64,000 nt of DNA from CAWVSB01 sp036960375. GTDB lineage: Bacteria; Pseudomonadota; Gammaproteobacteria; Pseudomonadales; CAWVSB01. The stretch spans positions 108,720-172,719 of the forward strand of contig JBALVY010000010.1 in the NCBI GenBank assembly GCA_036960375.1, written 5' to 3'. The position numbers and the translations under genes are program-made. The notes below the pieces were generated by a model. That model made no database searches, had not been told where the DNA came from, and saw nothing but the letters and a program-made list of their open reading frames with translations. This document shows positions 25,510 to 35,299 of the stretch, in pieces. Positions within the stretch are counted from its first letter, which is position 1, and every line of letters starts with the position of its first letter.

Positions 25510-26920
25510 CACCGTCTGGGTAGTAGACGACGATAAATCCATCCGCTGGGTTTTGGACAAGGCGCTCTCGCAGGCAGGCATTAGTTGCCAGTGCTTCGCC
25601 ACAGCAGACGAGTGTGCCGCCCACCTGGAGCACGCCCGACCCAATGTCATCATCAGCGATATCCGCATGCCCGGCATGGATGGACTGAGTCTGCTAACGA
25701 CGATTCATCAGCGATATCCGCAACTCCCCGTCATTATTATGACCGCTCACTCCGACCTGGAAAGCGCCGTTGCATCTTATCAGGGCGGCGCTTTTGAATA
25801 CCTGCCCAAGCCCTTTGATGTTGATGAAGCCATTGCCGTAACCAACAGAGCACTTGCCCATGAAAAGGAGCAAGCGCTTACTTACGAAGAACCTGAGCTT
25901 CAACCCAGCACCGAAATTATTGGCGAAGCTCCAGCCATGCAGGAAGTATTTCGCGCGATTGGCCGGCTCTCTCATTCGAATATCACCGTGCTAATTAACG
26001 GCGAATCTGGTACCGGCAAAGAGCTTGTTGCCAAGGCCTTGCATCGCCATAGCCCCAGAGCCAGCCAGCCATTTATCGCCCTGAATATGGCGGCTATCCC
26101 AAAAGACCTAATGGAATCTGAATTATTCGGTCACGAAAAAGGCGCTTTTACCGGCGCCAATACATTGCGTCGCGGCCGCTTCGAACAGGCCGATGGCGGC
26201 ACCTTGTTTCTCGATGAAATTGGAGACATGCCGGCCGAAACACAGACCCGCTTATTACGGGTACTGGCAGACGGTGAATTTTATCGCGTAGGTGGCCATA
26301 GCTCCGTAAAAGTCGATGTGCGCATTATTGCCGCCACCCATCAAGATCTGGAACAGCTGGTATTGCAACACACGTTTCGAGAAGACCTTTTTCACCGTTT
26401 GAACGTTATTCGCGTACACCTGCCAAAATTGGCAGACCGACGCGAAGATATTCCAAAACTGGCCGAGCACTTTTTACAAAGTGCCGCCCGCGAGCTCAAT
26501 GTCGAGGCCAAACAACTGACCAGGGAAGCCGCCGACTACATCAGTCACATGCCCTGGCCGGGCAATGTTCGGCAGCTGGAAAACACCTGCCGCTGGCTAA
26601 CCGTTATGGCTGCCGGTCGCGAGATTTTACTGGATGATCTGCCACCGGAATTAAAACAGAACGAGGTGAGCAGCAATACAGACAATGACTGGCAACAAGA
26701 TCTCAAACTGTGGGCAGAAAAAGAACTGCGTCAGGGCCATGACAAAATCCTGGAGCAGGCAGTCCCTTCATTTGAACGCATCATGATCAACGCCGCGCTG
26801 AACCACACGCAAGGACGCAAGAGAGATGCCGCTGAACTTCTTGGCTGGGGCCGCAATACCCTGACCCGTAAAATCAAGGAATTGGGACTGGAAAATTCTC
26901 TGGAGACGGCTGCTGACTAG
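25496..26920 (+). CDS. ntrC: nitrogen regulation response regulator NtrC (GlnG)
   Basis: The protein has 474 residues in three domains. The receiver has the acidic pocket DDDK and phospho-acceptor Asp55 in ISDIRMPG. The sigma-54-activating AAA+ domain has Walker A GESGTGKE and the sigma-54 contact loop GAFTGA. The C-terminal Fis-type helix-turn-helix reads RDAAELLGWGRNTLTRKI. Phosphorylated NtrC activates sigma-54 promoters at nitrogen-starvation genes, including glnA and ntrBC, whose sites are visible nearby. Confidence 0.97.
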   Translation: MKTNNTVWVVDDDKSIRWVLDKALSQAGISCQCFATADECAAHLEHARPNVIISDIRMPGMDGLSLLTTIHQRYPQLPVIIMTAHSDLESAVASYQGGAFEYLPKPFDVDEAIAVTNRALAHEKEQALTYEEPELQPSTEIIGEAPAMQEVFRAIGRLSHSNITVLINGESGTGKELVAKALHRHSPRASQPFIALNMAAIPKDLMESELFGHEKGAFTGANTLRRGRFEQADGGTLFLDEIGDMPAETQTRLLRVLADGEFYRVGGHSSVKVDVRIIAATHQDLEQLVLQHTFREDLFHRLNVIRVHLPKLADRREDIPKLAEHFLQSAARELNVEAKQLTREAADYISHMPWPGNVRQLENTCRWLTVMAAGREILLDDLPPELKQNEVSSNTDNDWQQDLKLWAEKELRQGHDKILEQAVPSFERIMINAALNHTQGRKRDAAELLGWGRNTLTRKIKELGLENSLETAAD

Positions 26921-27044
26921 TCCGGTGCAGCCGGGGTATACAATAATCCTTATATCCACCGTCATTAAACACCTTCAGAGGCAGGCCGAGTCATAGATGG
27001 CAAAGAGGTCATACAAAAGCCAAGACAGAAACGAATGTAGATCA

Positions 27045-27509
27045 TTAGCTTCCACCCTCAAAGCCAATCTGCCTCCATGCTTCGTAGGTAATAATTGCTA
27101 CAGAATTCGAAAGATTCATGCTTCTATTAGACGGCAACATAGGAATACGAATTTTTCTATCCGCTGAAAAAGAATCTCTTACTTCATCGGGTAAACCAGC
27201 TGTCTCGGAACCAAACAGCAACACATCATCAGCTTGAAAAGTTGCCTTATGATAATGTGAGCTACCCTTGGTAGTGCAAGCAAATATCCGCTTTCCTTCC
27301 ACTGCAGCAGAAAATGCTTGGTAATCGGGGTAACTAGTGACATTAGCCATATCCCTATAATCCAATCCTGCTCTTCGCAGTTTTTTCTCTTCAAGGTCAA
27401 ACCCCAAGGGCTCTATGAGATGCAAACTGCACCCATTGTTGGCACACAATCTTATTATGTTACCTGTATTTGGCGCTATCTGCGGCTCGTAAAGAGCTAT
27501 GTGGAACAT
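27045..27509 (-). CDS. trmL: tRNA (cytidine(34)/cmnm5U(34)-2'-O)-methyltransferase TrmL
   Basis: The protein has 154 residues, typical of TrmL (YibK). It methylates the wobble ribose of certain leucine tRNAs with S-adenosylmethionine. PQIAPNTGNIIRLCANNG, LFGSETAGLP and IPMLPSNRSMNLSNSVAI are the three SPOUT knot motifs. It lies next to secB, as in many gammaproteobacteria, separated by the secB terminator. Confidence 0.95.
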   Translation of the reverse strand: MFHIALYEPQIAPNTGNIIRLCANNGCSLHLIEPLGFDLEEKKLRRAGLDYRDMANVTSYPDYQAFSAAVEGKRIFACTTKGSSHYHKATFQADDVLLFGSETAGLPDEVRDSFSADRKIRIPMLPSNRSMNLSNSVAIITYEAWRQIGFEGGS

Positions 27510-27552
27510 GGCTTTCCTTTTAAAGGATTCACTTCGTATTTAGCTATAAAAG

Positions 27553-27578
27553 GTAAAAAGCCGGCCATAAGGCCGGCT
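27553..27578 (-). terminator. secB intrinsic terminator
   Basis: The stem AGCCGGCC/GGCCGGCT has loop ATAA. On the minus strand it is followed by a T-run, 19 bp after the secB stop. Confidence 0.88.
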
Positions 27579-27597
27579 CTTATTACGAGATCAGCAA

Positions 27598-28116
27598 TTA
27601 GTGAGTAGCGTCCGCACCGCCTTCTGCAGTACCTGCCTTGGCTTCCTGGTCAGCACGCTGAGCCATAGCCTGCTGGTATAGCGCCTGGAAGTTAATAGGC
27701 GACAACATCAAAGCGGGGAAACCGCCTTTAGTCACCAGATTATCAACCGCTTCACGAGCGTAAGGGAACAGTATTTCGGCACAGGTAGTATTCAGTACAT
27801 AGCGGCGCTGCTCTTCTTCCATGCCACCACAAAGGAAAATACCGGCTTGATGAATCTCAATCAGGAACGCAGTTTCTTCAGCGTTTTTAACTGTGATGGT
27901 CAGGCTTAAGGTCACTTCCCAGTTGTTATCGTCAACCGCATCGCGGCCCATGTTCAAGTCCAAATTCACTTCAGGCTTCCACTCGCCCTGAAACGCCTTG
28001 TAACCCTGAGGAGACTCAAAGGAAACATCTTTAATATACATACGCTGCAAGGCAAACTGCATTTTATTCGCTTCTGGTGCTGCTGCGGCGGCGTCTACCT
28101 GATTCTCTTCACTCAT
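27598..28116 (-). CDS. secB: protein-export chaperone SecB
   Basis: The protein has 172 residues. It is a cytoplasmic tetramer that holds precursors unfolded and delivers them to SecA. FALQRMYIKDVSFESPQ, the acidic segment and ICGGMEEEQRRYVLNT-like region (LCGGMEEEQRRYVLNTTCAE), and the C-terminal GGFPALMLSPINFQALY are family hallmarks. Its small Gly/Ala-rich tail differs from E. coli. It lies downstream of grxC in the yibN-grxC-secB order. Confidence 0.97.
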   Translation of the reverse strand: MSEENQVDAAAAAPEANKMQFALQRMYIKDVSFESPQGYKAFQGEWKPEVNLDLNMGRDAVDDNNWEVTLSLTITVKNAEETAFLIEIHQAGIFLCGGMEEEQRRYVLNTTCAEILFPYAREAVDNLVTKGGFPALMLSPINFQALYQQAMAQRADQEAKAGTAEGGADATH

Positions 28117-28191
28117 CGATCTGTCCTCATTGAATTATTGTGGGGCAAGCCCCTTGTTAAAGTATGATTATTCATATTTGGAGGCAATACC

Positions 28192-28455
28192 TCAGTTTTC
28201 AAGGCCTGCCAATAATTTATCCAGTTCACCGTTGCGATCCAACATCGATAATTCATCTGAACCGCCGATGTGAAGATCGTTAATCCATATCTGGGGCACC
28301 GTGCGCCGACCAGATTTTTCCATCATTTCAAGCCGTTTGGCCGGGTCACGGTCCACCCGTATTTCGTTGTAAGCAACATCTTTGCCATCTAATAGCTGTT
28401 TTGCTCGATGACAGTAGCCACAAAATGATGAACTATAAATAACGATATTAGGCAT
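28192..28455 (-). CDS. grxC: glutaredoxin 3
   Basis: The protein has 87 residues with the dithiol site Cys12-Gly-Tyr-Cys15, TVPQIWIN (cis-proline) and GGSDEL for glutathione binding. It reduces disulfides and mixed disulfides with glutathione in the cytoplasm. It starts 3 bp after the yibN stop, so both come from one transcript. Confidence 0.96.
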   Translation of the reverse strand: MPNIVIYSSSFCGYCHRAKQLLDGKDVAYNEIRVDRDPAKRLEMMEKSGRRTVPQIWINDLHIGGSDELSMLDRNGELDKLLAGLEN

Positions 28456-28458
28456 CGC

Positions 28459-28878
28459 TTACTTGCGGCCCTTAACCAACGGCAAGCCCTGAGCCGACCA
28501 TTCAGTCATGCCACCGGAGAGGCGATAGGTCTGAAACCCTTCAACACGCAGTTTCTTCGCGATACTGCCGGCAGATTGCCCCATTTTACACACCAGAATG
28601 ACAGGTTTCTCTTTGTATTTGTCCAACTCCGAGCTGTCTTTGCCCAACTTTTCAAAAGAGAGATTAACTGCGTTGACGACGTGACCTTTGTCGAATTCAG
28701 CACTGGAGCGCAAATCAATCACCACAGCTTCTTCCTTGTTGACCAGACGAGTCAGGTTCTGGGTATTAATGCTGGGGCCAGCCTTTTTGTTTTCATATTG
28801 CAGCAATACCGCAATCAAAAGAGCCAGTAGGCCAAACCAGTACCAGTTATAGCTGGCAAATTGAAAAAAAAGTTCCAT
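28459..28878 (-). CDS. yibN: membrane-anchored rhodanese-like protein YibN
   Basis: The protein has 139 residues. One N-terminal membrane helix (WFGLLALLIAVLLQY) is followed by a single rhodanese domain with the active cysteine in LVCKMGQSAG. It probably handles persulfide sulfur at the inner membrane; in E. coli YibN is linked to membrane protein insertion. The ATG at 28878 is preferred over a 20-codon longer frame because it starts directly before the helix and has GGAAG upstream. It diverges from gpmI. Confidence 0.88.
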   Translation of the reverse strand: MELFFQFASYNWYWFGLLALLIAVLLQYENKKAGPSINTQNLTRLVNKEEAVVIDLRSSAEFDKGHVVNAVNLSFEKLGKDSSELDKYKEKPVILVCKMGQSAGSIAKKLRVEGFQTYRLSGGMTEWSAQGLPLVKGRK

Positions 28879-29055
28879 CGAGTGTCTTCCGAACGGTGAA
28901 GGGGTCGAGCCCCAATAAAGCAGCGGCCAAGTATACACGCCAGATCGCAGTGTTGCAGCATTTGCCGATTTTTTAGCCAGCTTGATGGCGAATATTCTCT
29001 CCAGCGGTTAAAATTTGCCGCCTCGACTCTGCAATCCACGGAATACACAACGATC

Positions 29056-30597
29056 ATGCGCAAAAAACCACTGGTACTACTGATTCTTGACGGATGGGGC
29101 CACCGGGACGAACCCGAACATAATGCTATCTATCATGCGAATACCCCGAGCTGGGACCGCCTGCGCGCGCAGGCACCCTATCGTACGATTTCCGGTTCAG
29201 GGCTGGACGTGGGCTTGCCCGACGGTCAGATGGGCAACTCAGAAGTCGGCCACATGAGCTTGGGCGCAGGCCGTATTATTTACCAAAACATTACCCGCAT
29301 AGACAAGGCAATCGCCGATGGCAGTTTCTTTGACAATAAAGCCTACAATCACGCCATCGATAAAGCACAGGAACGTGACGGAGCGGTGCATATTATGGGG
29401 CTGATGTCGGCCGGTGGTGTGCATAGCCATGAAAGCCATATTCTGGCTGCTATCGAGCTTGCAGCACGCAAAGGCTGTAAAAAGGTTTACCTGCATGCCT
29501 TTCTGGATGGTCGCGATACGCCGCCACGCAGTGCAAAAAAATCTCTGCTACAGGCCGACGAATTGTTTCACCGACTCGGCTGTGGCCGCATTGCAACGAT
29601 CGTGGGGCGCTACTATGCCATGGACCGCGACAATCGCTGGGACCGAGTCAGCGCTGCCTATGAACTACTGACACAGGCACACTCAGACCACCATTATCCT
29701 AATGCCATGCAGGCACTTGAAGCAGCCTATCTGCGTGATGAAGACGACGAATTTGTGCAGGGCAGTATTATCCAGACTGAACATGACGAGACGGCAACCA
29801 TTAACGATGGGGACGCTGTTCTTTTTATGAATTTCCGTTCTGACCGAGCACGCGAAATTACCCGGGCTTTTGTTGATAAAGACTTCGATGGCTTTGAACG
29901 AGCTAAGATTCCGGCTTTGGCTGACTTTGTGATGACAACCAACTATGCCGACAGCATTAGTGCCAGCATTGCCTACCAGGGAGAAATTCCCGTCAACGTA
30001 CTGGGTGAATATCTGGCCAATCAGGGACTGAGCCAACTCCGTATAGCCGAAACAGAGAAATATGCCCACGTCACCTTCTTTTTCAGTGGCGGCCGGGAAG
30101 CACTATTTGAAGGCGAAACCAGGTTGCTGGTCAACTCACCCCGTATTGCCACTTATGACTTACAGCCTGAAATGAGCGCACCCGAAGTCACCGACAAACT
30201 GGTCGATGACATCCGCAACAAGCGCCATGACGTCATTATCTGTAACTATGCCAATGGCGATATGGTAGGCCATACCGGTAATTTTGATGCCGCTGTAAAA
30301 GCCGTTGAAGCGCTCGACGAGTGTGTTCGCCGTGTCACTGAGGCAGTTTTAGCCGTCGATGGCGAGTGCCTGATCACCGCGGATCACGGTAACTGTGAAC
30401 AAATGGTCGATGCCAACAACGAAAAACACACGCAACACACCACCGAGCATGTGCCTTTTGTCTATGTCGGAAACCGCCAGGTTTCTATCACTCCAGAGCT
30501 GGGCCGCCTATGCGATGTAGCCCCCACCATACTGCACCTGCTGGAATTACCTCAACCCGAGGAAATGACCGGCGTACCGCTGTTTCGCCTGAGCTAG
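29056..30597 (+). CDS. gpmI: 2,3-bisphosphoglycerate-independent phosphoglycerate mutase
   Basis: The protein has 513 residues, of the alkaline-phosphatase superfamily. It interconverts 3- and 2-phosphoglycerate in glycolysis, using two metal ions. ILDGWGH supplies a metal ligand, and Ser62 in GQMGNSEVGHMSLG is the phosphoserine nucleophile. HAFLDGRDTPP and ITADHGNCEQM complete the metal sites. It is followed after 6 bp by envC and then ctpA, the usual arrangement. Confidence 0.98.
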   Translation: MRKKPLVLLILDGWGHRDEPEHNAIYHANTPSWDRLRAQAPYRTISGSGLDVGLPDGQMGNSEVGHMSLGAGRIIYQNITRIDKAIADGSFFDNKAYNHAIDKAQERDGAVHIMGLMSAGGVHSHESHILAAIELAARKGCKKVYLHAFLDGRDTPPRSAKKSLLQADELFHRLGCGRIATIVGRYYAMDRDNRWDRVSAAYELLTQAHSDHHYPNAMQALEAAYLRDEDDEFVQGSIIQTEHDETATINDGDAVLFMNFRSDRAREITRAFVDKDFDGFERAKIPALADFVMTTNYADSISASIAYQGEIPVNVLGEYLANQGLSQLRIAETEKYAHVTFFFSGGREALFEGETRLLVNSPRIATYDLQPEMSAPEVTDKLVDDIRNKRHDVIICNYANGDMVGHTGNFDAAVKAVEALDECVRRVTEAVLAVDGECLITADHGNCEQMVDANNEKHTQHTTEHVPFVYVGNRQVSITPELGRLCDVAPTILHLLELPQPEEMTGVPLFRLS

Positions 30598-30603
30598 AGG
30601 ATT

Positions 30604-31740
30604 ATGCTGCGGTATCTGTCAGGGTGGCTTTCGCTTATTTTCATACTGAGCAGCAGTGCTCTATATGCACAAGACGAAGTGACAGAGGCCGACATTAAGC
30701 GGCTACAACAGGATATTAGCAAACTGCAGGCCTCGCTCGATCAGTATCAGGGGCAACGCGCAGATATTCAGCGCGTACTTCGTGACAGTGAAATAAAGAT
30801 CAGTAAACTGAGCCACAGTGTTACCGATATACGCAGCAGAATGGGCCATCAACAAAGCAAACTTGATGCACTGCAAAAACGACAAAAACAACTGCAGACC
30901 GACTCCGAACAGCAGAGCCAGTTAATCGCCCGGCAAATTCGTGTCGCCTATCAATTAGGTCGACAGAAAAAGATGAAAGTACTGCTCAACCAGGAAGACC
31001 CGGCACAATTATCGCGCGCCATCACCTACCTCGACTATTTTAATCAAGCGCGCATACGGGTTATGAACGACTACGCCGACACCATGGCAGAGCTCACTCA
31101 GCTAACACCAACAATTCTGCAAGAAACCGAATTATTGCGCAACGAAGAAACCGCACTCAATGTGCAACTAGCCCAGCTAAATAGCGAACAACAAAAACGC
31201 GAAGACGCTGTCACCGCCCTGTCTGCCACTATCAAGGACAAAAGCCGACAGCTTGCCGACAGTCGCAAAGAAAGAGAGCGACTGGAAAAATTGCTACGCG
31301 CGGTCGAGGAGGCGGTTGCCAATCTGCAGTTACCGGCAGACGCAGGCTCTTTTGTTGAGCGCAGATCGAAGATGTCCTGGCCAGCCAAAGGGCGTATTAG
31401 TCACAGTTTTGGCAGCCGTAAAAACACCAGTGGCATGCGCTGGGATGGCGTAAAACTGGCAGCCAAAGAAGGACAACCAGTACGCACAATTCACCACGGC
31501 CGGGTGGTTTTTGCTGACTGGTTTCGCGGCTCAGGCATGCTGGTCATTGTCGATCATGGCGACGGCTACATGAGCCTTTATGCGCACAATCAGTCTTTAT
31601 TAAAACAAACAGGTGAGTGGGTCAGCACTGGCGAGCCCATCGCCAAGGTAGGAAACAGCGGCGGTCAGGACTTAGCCGGGCTGTATTTTGAAATCCGCCA
31701 CAAGGGTAAACCGGTCAATCCAAAGCGCTGGTGCAAATAG
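30604..31740 (+). CDS. envC: murein hydrolase activator EnvC
   Basis: The protein has 378 residues. A signal peptide (residues 1-22) leads to the periplasm. Long coiled coils cover roughly residues 25-240, and a C-terminal LytM/M23 domain follows. In the LytM domain the first zinc motif is degenerate (GMRWDGVKL instead of HxGxD), as in known EnvC. It therefore should not cut murein itself but activate amidases AmiA/AmiB at the division site. It is cotranscribed with gpmI and ctpA. Confidence 0.93.
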   Translation: MLRYLSGWLSLIFILSSSALYAQDEVTEADIKRLQQDISKLQASLDQYQGQRADIQRVLRDSEIKISKLSHSVTDIRSRMGHQQSKLDALQKRQKQLQTDSEQQSQLIARQIRVAYQLGRQKKMKVLLNQEDPAQLSRAITYLDYFNQARIRVMNDYADTMAELTQLTPTILQETELLRNEETALNVQLAQLNSEQQKREDAVTALSATIKDKSRQLADSRKERERLEKLLRAVEEAVANLQLPADAGSFVERRSKMSWPAKGRISHSFGSRKNTSGMRWDGVKLAAKEGQPVRTIHHGRVVFADWFRGSGMLVIVDHGDGYMSLYAHNQSLLKQTGEWVSTGEPIAKVGNSGGQDLAGLYFEIRHKGKPVNPKRWCK

Positions 31741-31791
31741 CGGTATATCAGATTATGGTATGCTTGAGGTAACAAAACTTGAGTCTCAACA

Positions 31792-33174
31792 ATGAATCTT
31801 AAATTCCCAACTTTTCTAGTTGGCAGCCTGCTTCTCTGCTCCCAACTCGGCTATGCCGATCAACAAACGCCCGACGATGTAGACCCTCTCATTGAAATTG
31901 AAATCGATGAGCGGCTACCACTGGCTGAATTGCGTCGTTTTACCGATGCCTTTGCCCATATCCGCGCCAATTATGTTGAAGATGTCAGTGATGCCGATCT
32001 CCTTAACTATGCCATTCAAGGCATGTTATCGGGCCTGGACCCTCATTCGGCCTATCTGGAACCCGAGGATTACAGTGAACTGCAGCAGAGCACGACCGGC
32101 GAATTTGGCGGGCTCGGCCTTGAGGTTGGCATGGAAGACGGTTTTATCCGTGTGGTCTCACCTATTGATGACACCCCCGCCGCCCGCGCCGGAATGGAGT
32201 CTGGAGACTTGATCATCAGACTCGATGGACAAGCCGTAAAAGGTATGAGCCTGGACGAGGCCATTAATCTGATGCGCGGAGAGAAAGACTCTGAGATAAA
32301 GATAACCTTTTTACGCGAGGGTGGCGATGGTCCCAAAACCGTTACCATCGTGCGCGACATCATCAAGGTTGCCAGTGTACGCACCAAGGAACTGGAACCC
32401 GGCTTTGCGTATTTAAGAATTGCCCAGTTTCAGGCAAAAACCGGCGATGAGGTTGCTGAAAAGTTAAAGGAACTGCTTGAAAAGGGCCCCGTGAACGGCC
32501 TGGTAATGGATTTGCGTAATAACCCAGGCGGAGTATTACAAGCGGCTGTCGGTGTGGTTGACGCGGTGCAGAACGAAGGCATGATCGTCTATACCGAGGG
32601 GCGAGTTGAGGAAGCCGGATCTGAATTCGAAGCCACCAGCGGCGACTTACTTAATGGCACACCCATTGTTGTATTGATCAATGGCGGCTCCGCCTCTGCC
32701 TCCGAAATTGTTGCTGGCGCCCTGCAAGACCACAAACGCGCTGTTATTATGGGTACAGAGAGCTTCGGCAAAGGCTCTGTTCAGGCGGTGATACCACTAG
32801 CCGAAGACCGTGCGATCAAACTCACCACGGCACTCTATTACACGCCTAATGGCCGCTCTATTCAAGCTCAGGGCATCAGCCCCGATATCGAAATTGAGCG
32901 CGCCAGAGTAGAAACCATTCGACCACGAAGCAAACTCAGCGAAGCCGACCTGTCTGGACATTTGGATAACGGAAACGAAAAAGACGAGAAGGTATCAGCG
33001 AAAGAAACGGCCAGTGCCAACGAACTGATTGAGCGTGACAATCAACTTTATGAAGCACTGACGCTTCTAAAAGGACTGTATATTATTGAGTCAGGCCGCA
33101 GGGCTAAAATAGAACCGCTGGCTGAACTGGATTTACGACTGAGCGCCGACAAAGAAGATACAGAAGAAGAATAA
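31792..33174 (+). CDS. ctpA: carboxy-terminal processing protease CtpA (S41 family)
   Basis: The protein has 460 residues with a signal peptide. A PDZ domain (GLGLEVGMEDGFIRVVSP onward, about residues 103-180) precedes the S41 catalytic domain. The catalytic serine is in GGSASASEIVAGAL and the lysine in SFGKGSVQ. It trims periplasmic proteins, including murein hydrolases, from their C-terminus. A hydrophilic tail follows residue 380. It is convergent with hisF, with a 12-bp gap. Confidence 0.94.
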   Translation: MNLKFPTFLVGSLLLCSQLGYADQQTPDDVDPLIEIEIDERLPLAELRRFTDAFAHIRANYVEDVSDADLLNYAIQGMLSGLDPHSAYLEPEDYSELQQSTTGEFGGLGLEVGMEDGFIRVVSPIDDTPAARAGMESGDLIIRLDGQAVKGMSLDEAINLMRGEKDSEIKITFLREGGDGPKTVTIVRDIIKVASVRTKELEPGFAYLRIAQFQAKTGDEVAEKLKELLEKGPVNGLVMDLRNNPGGVLQAAVGVVDAVQNEGMIVYTEGRVEEAGSEFEATSGDLLNGTPIVVLINGGSASASEIVAGALQDHKRAVIMGTESFGKGSVQAVIPLAEDRAIKLTTALYYTPNGRSIQAQGISPDIEIERARVETIRPRSKLSEADLSGHLDNGNEKDEKVSAKETASANELIERDNQLYEALTLLKGLYIIESGRRAKIEPLAELDLRLSADKEDTEEE

Positions 33175-33186
33175 AGCCATGCCGGC

Positions 33187-33966
33187 TTAGTCCGGCATCC
33201 TGACTTCGATGCCTTTGTCTGCCATATATTGCTTGGCCTCGGGAATCGAGTATTCTGCAAAATGGAATATGCTCGCCGCCAATACGGCGTCAGCCTTACC
33301 CTCAATAACACCGTCTACCAGATGCTGCAGATTACCCACCCCACCAGATGCTATCACCGGCACTGGCACTGCCTCAGAGATGGCGCGCGTTAACGGCAAA
33401 TTAAAACCATCTTTGGTGCCGTCTCTATCCATACTGGTTAAGAGAATCTCTCCCGCACCGTAGTCGGTCATTTTAACCGCCCACTCTACGGCATTAATCC
33501 CTGTCGGTTTACGCCCACCGTGAGTAAATATTTCCCAACGCAGAGGTTCTCCCTCAGCACTGACTTGTTTGGCATCAATAGCCACCACAATGCACTGGGA
33601 ACCAAATTTCTCGGCCGCTTCACGCACAAACTCAGGATTAAAAATCGCCGCCGAATTAATAGACACTTTATCTGCGCCGGCATTGAGCATGATGCGAATA
33701 TCTTCCAAGGTGCGAATACCGCCACCGACCGTCAGCGGAATAAAGACTTCGTCAGCCATCCGTTCTACGATATGCACCATAGTGCCGCGGTCCTCATGGG
33801 TCGCGGTAATATCGAGGAAGGTAATTTCGTCAGCGCCTTGTTCGTTATAACGCTTGGCGACCTCAACCGGGTCTCCCGCGTCACGAATATCGACAAACTG
33901 CACACCTTTAACTACCCGCCCTTTATCGACGTCCAGACAAGGGATAATACGCTTGGCCAAACCCAT
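33187..33966 (-). CDS. hisF: imidazole glycerol phosphate synthase cyclase subunit HisF
   Basis: The protein has 259 residues, a full TIM barrel. PCLDVDKGRVVKGV carries catalytic Asp11 and VVAIDAK carries Asp about 130; VGGGIRT and IASGGVGN bind the phosphates. It closes the imidazole ring with ammonia channelled from HisH. hisH lies just upstream on the same strand. hisA, usually located between hisH and hisF, is absent here. Confidence 0.97.
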   Translation of the reverse strand: MGLAKRIIPCLDVDKGRVVKGVQFVDIRDAGDPVEVAKRYNEQGADEITFLDITATHEDRGTMVHIVERMADEVFIPLTVGGGIRTLEDIRIMLNAGADKVSINSAAIFNPEFVREAAEKFGSQCIVVAIDAKQVSAEGEPLRWEIFTHGGRKPTGINAVEWAVKMTDYGAGEILLTSMDRDGTKDGFNLPLTRAISEAVPVPVIASGGVGNLQHLVDGVIEGKADAVLAASIFHFAEYSIPEAKQYMADKGIEVRMPD

Positions 33967-34015
33967 GATGTTTACCTCTTAAATTGCGCTTGGCACTTAG
34001 CCAACAGATTGGCTG

Positions 34016-34666
34016 CTATTTGCCATCCCAGCGAAGGAAGTTGGCCAATAGCTTTAGGCCAGCCGTACTGGATTTCTCGGGGTGAAACTGCACTGCAAAA
34101 ATATTGTTATGTGCCAGCGCCACACTGAATGGCAGGCCATAATCACACTGCGCCGCAATCTGTGAATTATCACCGGCATCGGCATAGTAGCTATGCACAA
34201 AATAAAAGCGGCTATTGTCAGCAATGCCATCCCACATAGGGTGAGGGTGAGACTGACGCACCTGATTCCAACCCATATGAGGTACTTTCAGGCGCTCGCC
34301 GTTTGCATCAGTTAATGCGTTGCCAAAAAACCTGACCTGACCCGGCAGTATAGCCAAACACTCAACACCGTTGTTTTCTTCGCTGCTGTCCAGCAGTGCC
34401 TGCATTCCCACACAAATACCCAGCAGGGGTTTGTCGCTGGCGGCGACTTCGGCCACGGTTTTATCCAAACCCAGGCGACGAATTTCGGCCATGCAATCAC
34501 GTATCGCCCCAACCCCGGGAAATATAACCCGATCGGCGGCAACAATGGTGTCGTGATCTGCCGTGACCTCAATATGAACAGAGGCATCAACAGTAGCCAG
34601 TGCACTGGCTACTGAGTGTAAGTTGCCCATGCCATAATCAATTACGGCAACGGTTGATTGCGCCAC
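34016..34666 (-). CDS. hisH: imidazole glycerol phosphate synthase glutaminase subunit HisH
   Basis: The protein has 216 residues, a class I glutamine amidotransferase. The nucleophile is Cys85 in LLGICVGMQAL and the His-Glu pair is in FHPEKSS. It supplies ammonia to HisF. Its start overlaps the hisB stop by one base. Confidence 0.97.
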   Translation of the reverse strand: MAQSTVAVIDYGMGNLHSVASALATVDASVHIEVTADHDTIVAADRVIFPGVGAIRDCMAEIRRLGLDKTVAEVAASDKPLLGICVGMQALLDSSEENNGVECLAILPGQVRFFGNALTDANGERLKVPHMGWNQVRQSHPHPMWDGIADNSRFYFVHSYYADAGDNSQIAAQCDYGLPFSVALAHNNIFAVQFHPEKSSTAGLKLLANFLRWDGK

Positions 34667-35259
34667 TATAAAGAACCCTTCGTACTAGGAGTCACTCCCG
34701 CCATGCGTTCATCTGGCGTCATCGCCATGCGCAGCGCACGGCCAAAAGCCTTAAAGATGGTCTCTGCCTGGTGGTGCGAATTAGCACCACGCAGGTTATC
34801 TATGTGCAGTGTCACATTGGCGTGATTGACGAAGCCCCGAAAAAACTCACCAAATAGATCGACATCAAAGGAGCCAATGCAGCTACGGGTAAATTCGCAG
34901 TTCAAAATCAAACCCGGGCGACCAGAAAAATCGATAACCACTCGCGACAGCGCTTCATCCAGCGGCACATAGGCATGACCATAGCGGGTAATGCCTTTTT
35001 TATCACCAATCGCCTGCGCAACTGCCTGACCGAGAACAATACCGATGTCCTCCACTGTGTGGTGATCGTCAATGTGGGTATCACCCTTGCAGTTCACATC
35101 GAGGTCAAGCAAACCGTGACGGGCGATCTGGTCCATCATGTGCTCCAGGAACGGCACGCCGGTATCAAATTTTGCCTCGCCCGAGCCGTCCAGATTCACC
35201 GTGACACTGATCTGGGTCTCGTTGGTATTGCGGGTAACGGTAGCGCTGCGGCTGGCCAT
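34666..35259 (-). CDS. hisB: imidazoleglycerol-phosphate dehydratase HisB
   Basis: The protein has 197 residues, the monofunctional form without the phosphatase domain. The manganese ligands are in HMMDQIARHG and HIDDHHTVEDIG, and again in ANSHHQAETIFKA. It is the first gene of hisB-hisH-hisF. A -10 TATAAT with GC-rich discriminator is at 35294-35299, 35 bp upstream. Confidence 0.97.
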   Translation of the reverse strand: MASRSATVTRNTNETQISVTVNLDGSGEAKFDTGVPFLEHMMDQIARHGLLDLDVNCKGDTHIDDHHTVEDIGIVLGQAVAQAIGDKKGITRYGHAYVPLDEALSRVVIDFSGRPGLILNCEFTRSCIGSFDVDLFGEFFRGFVNHANVTLHIDNLRGANSHHQAETIFKAFGRALRMAMTPDERMAGVTPSTKGSL

Positions 35260-35293
35260 AGTCTATTTCCTGTTCATGCCATAAAAAAAGCGC

Positions 35294-35299
35294 ATTATA
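35294..35299 (-). promoter_or_regulatory. predicted -10 element for the hisBHF operon
   Basis: The minus strand reads CTTATAATGCGC upstream of hisB. No his leader peptide with a run of histidine codons is visible in the short leader. Confidence 0.45.
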
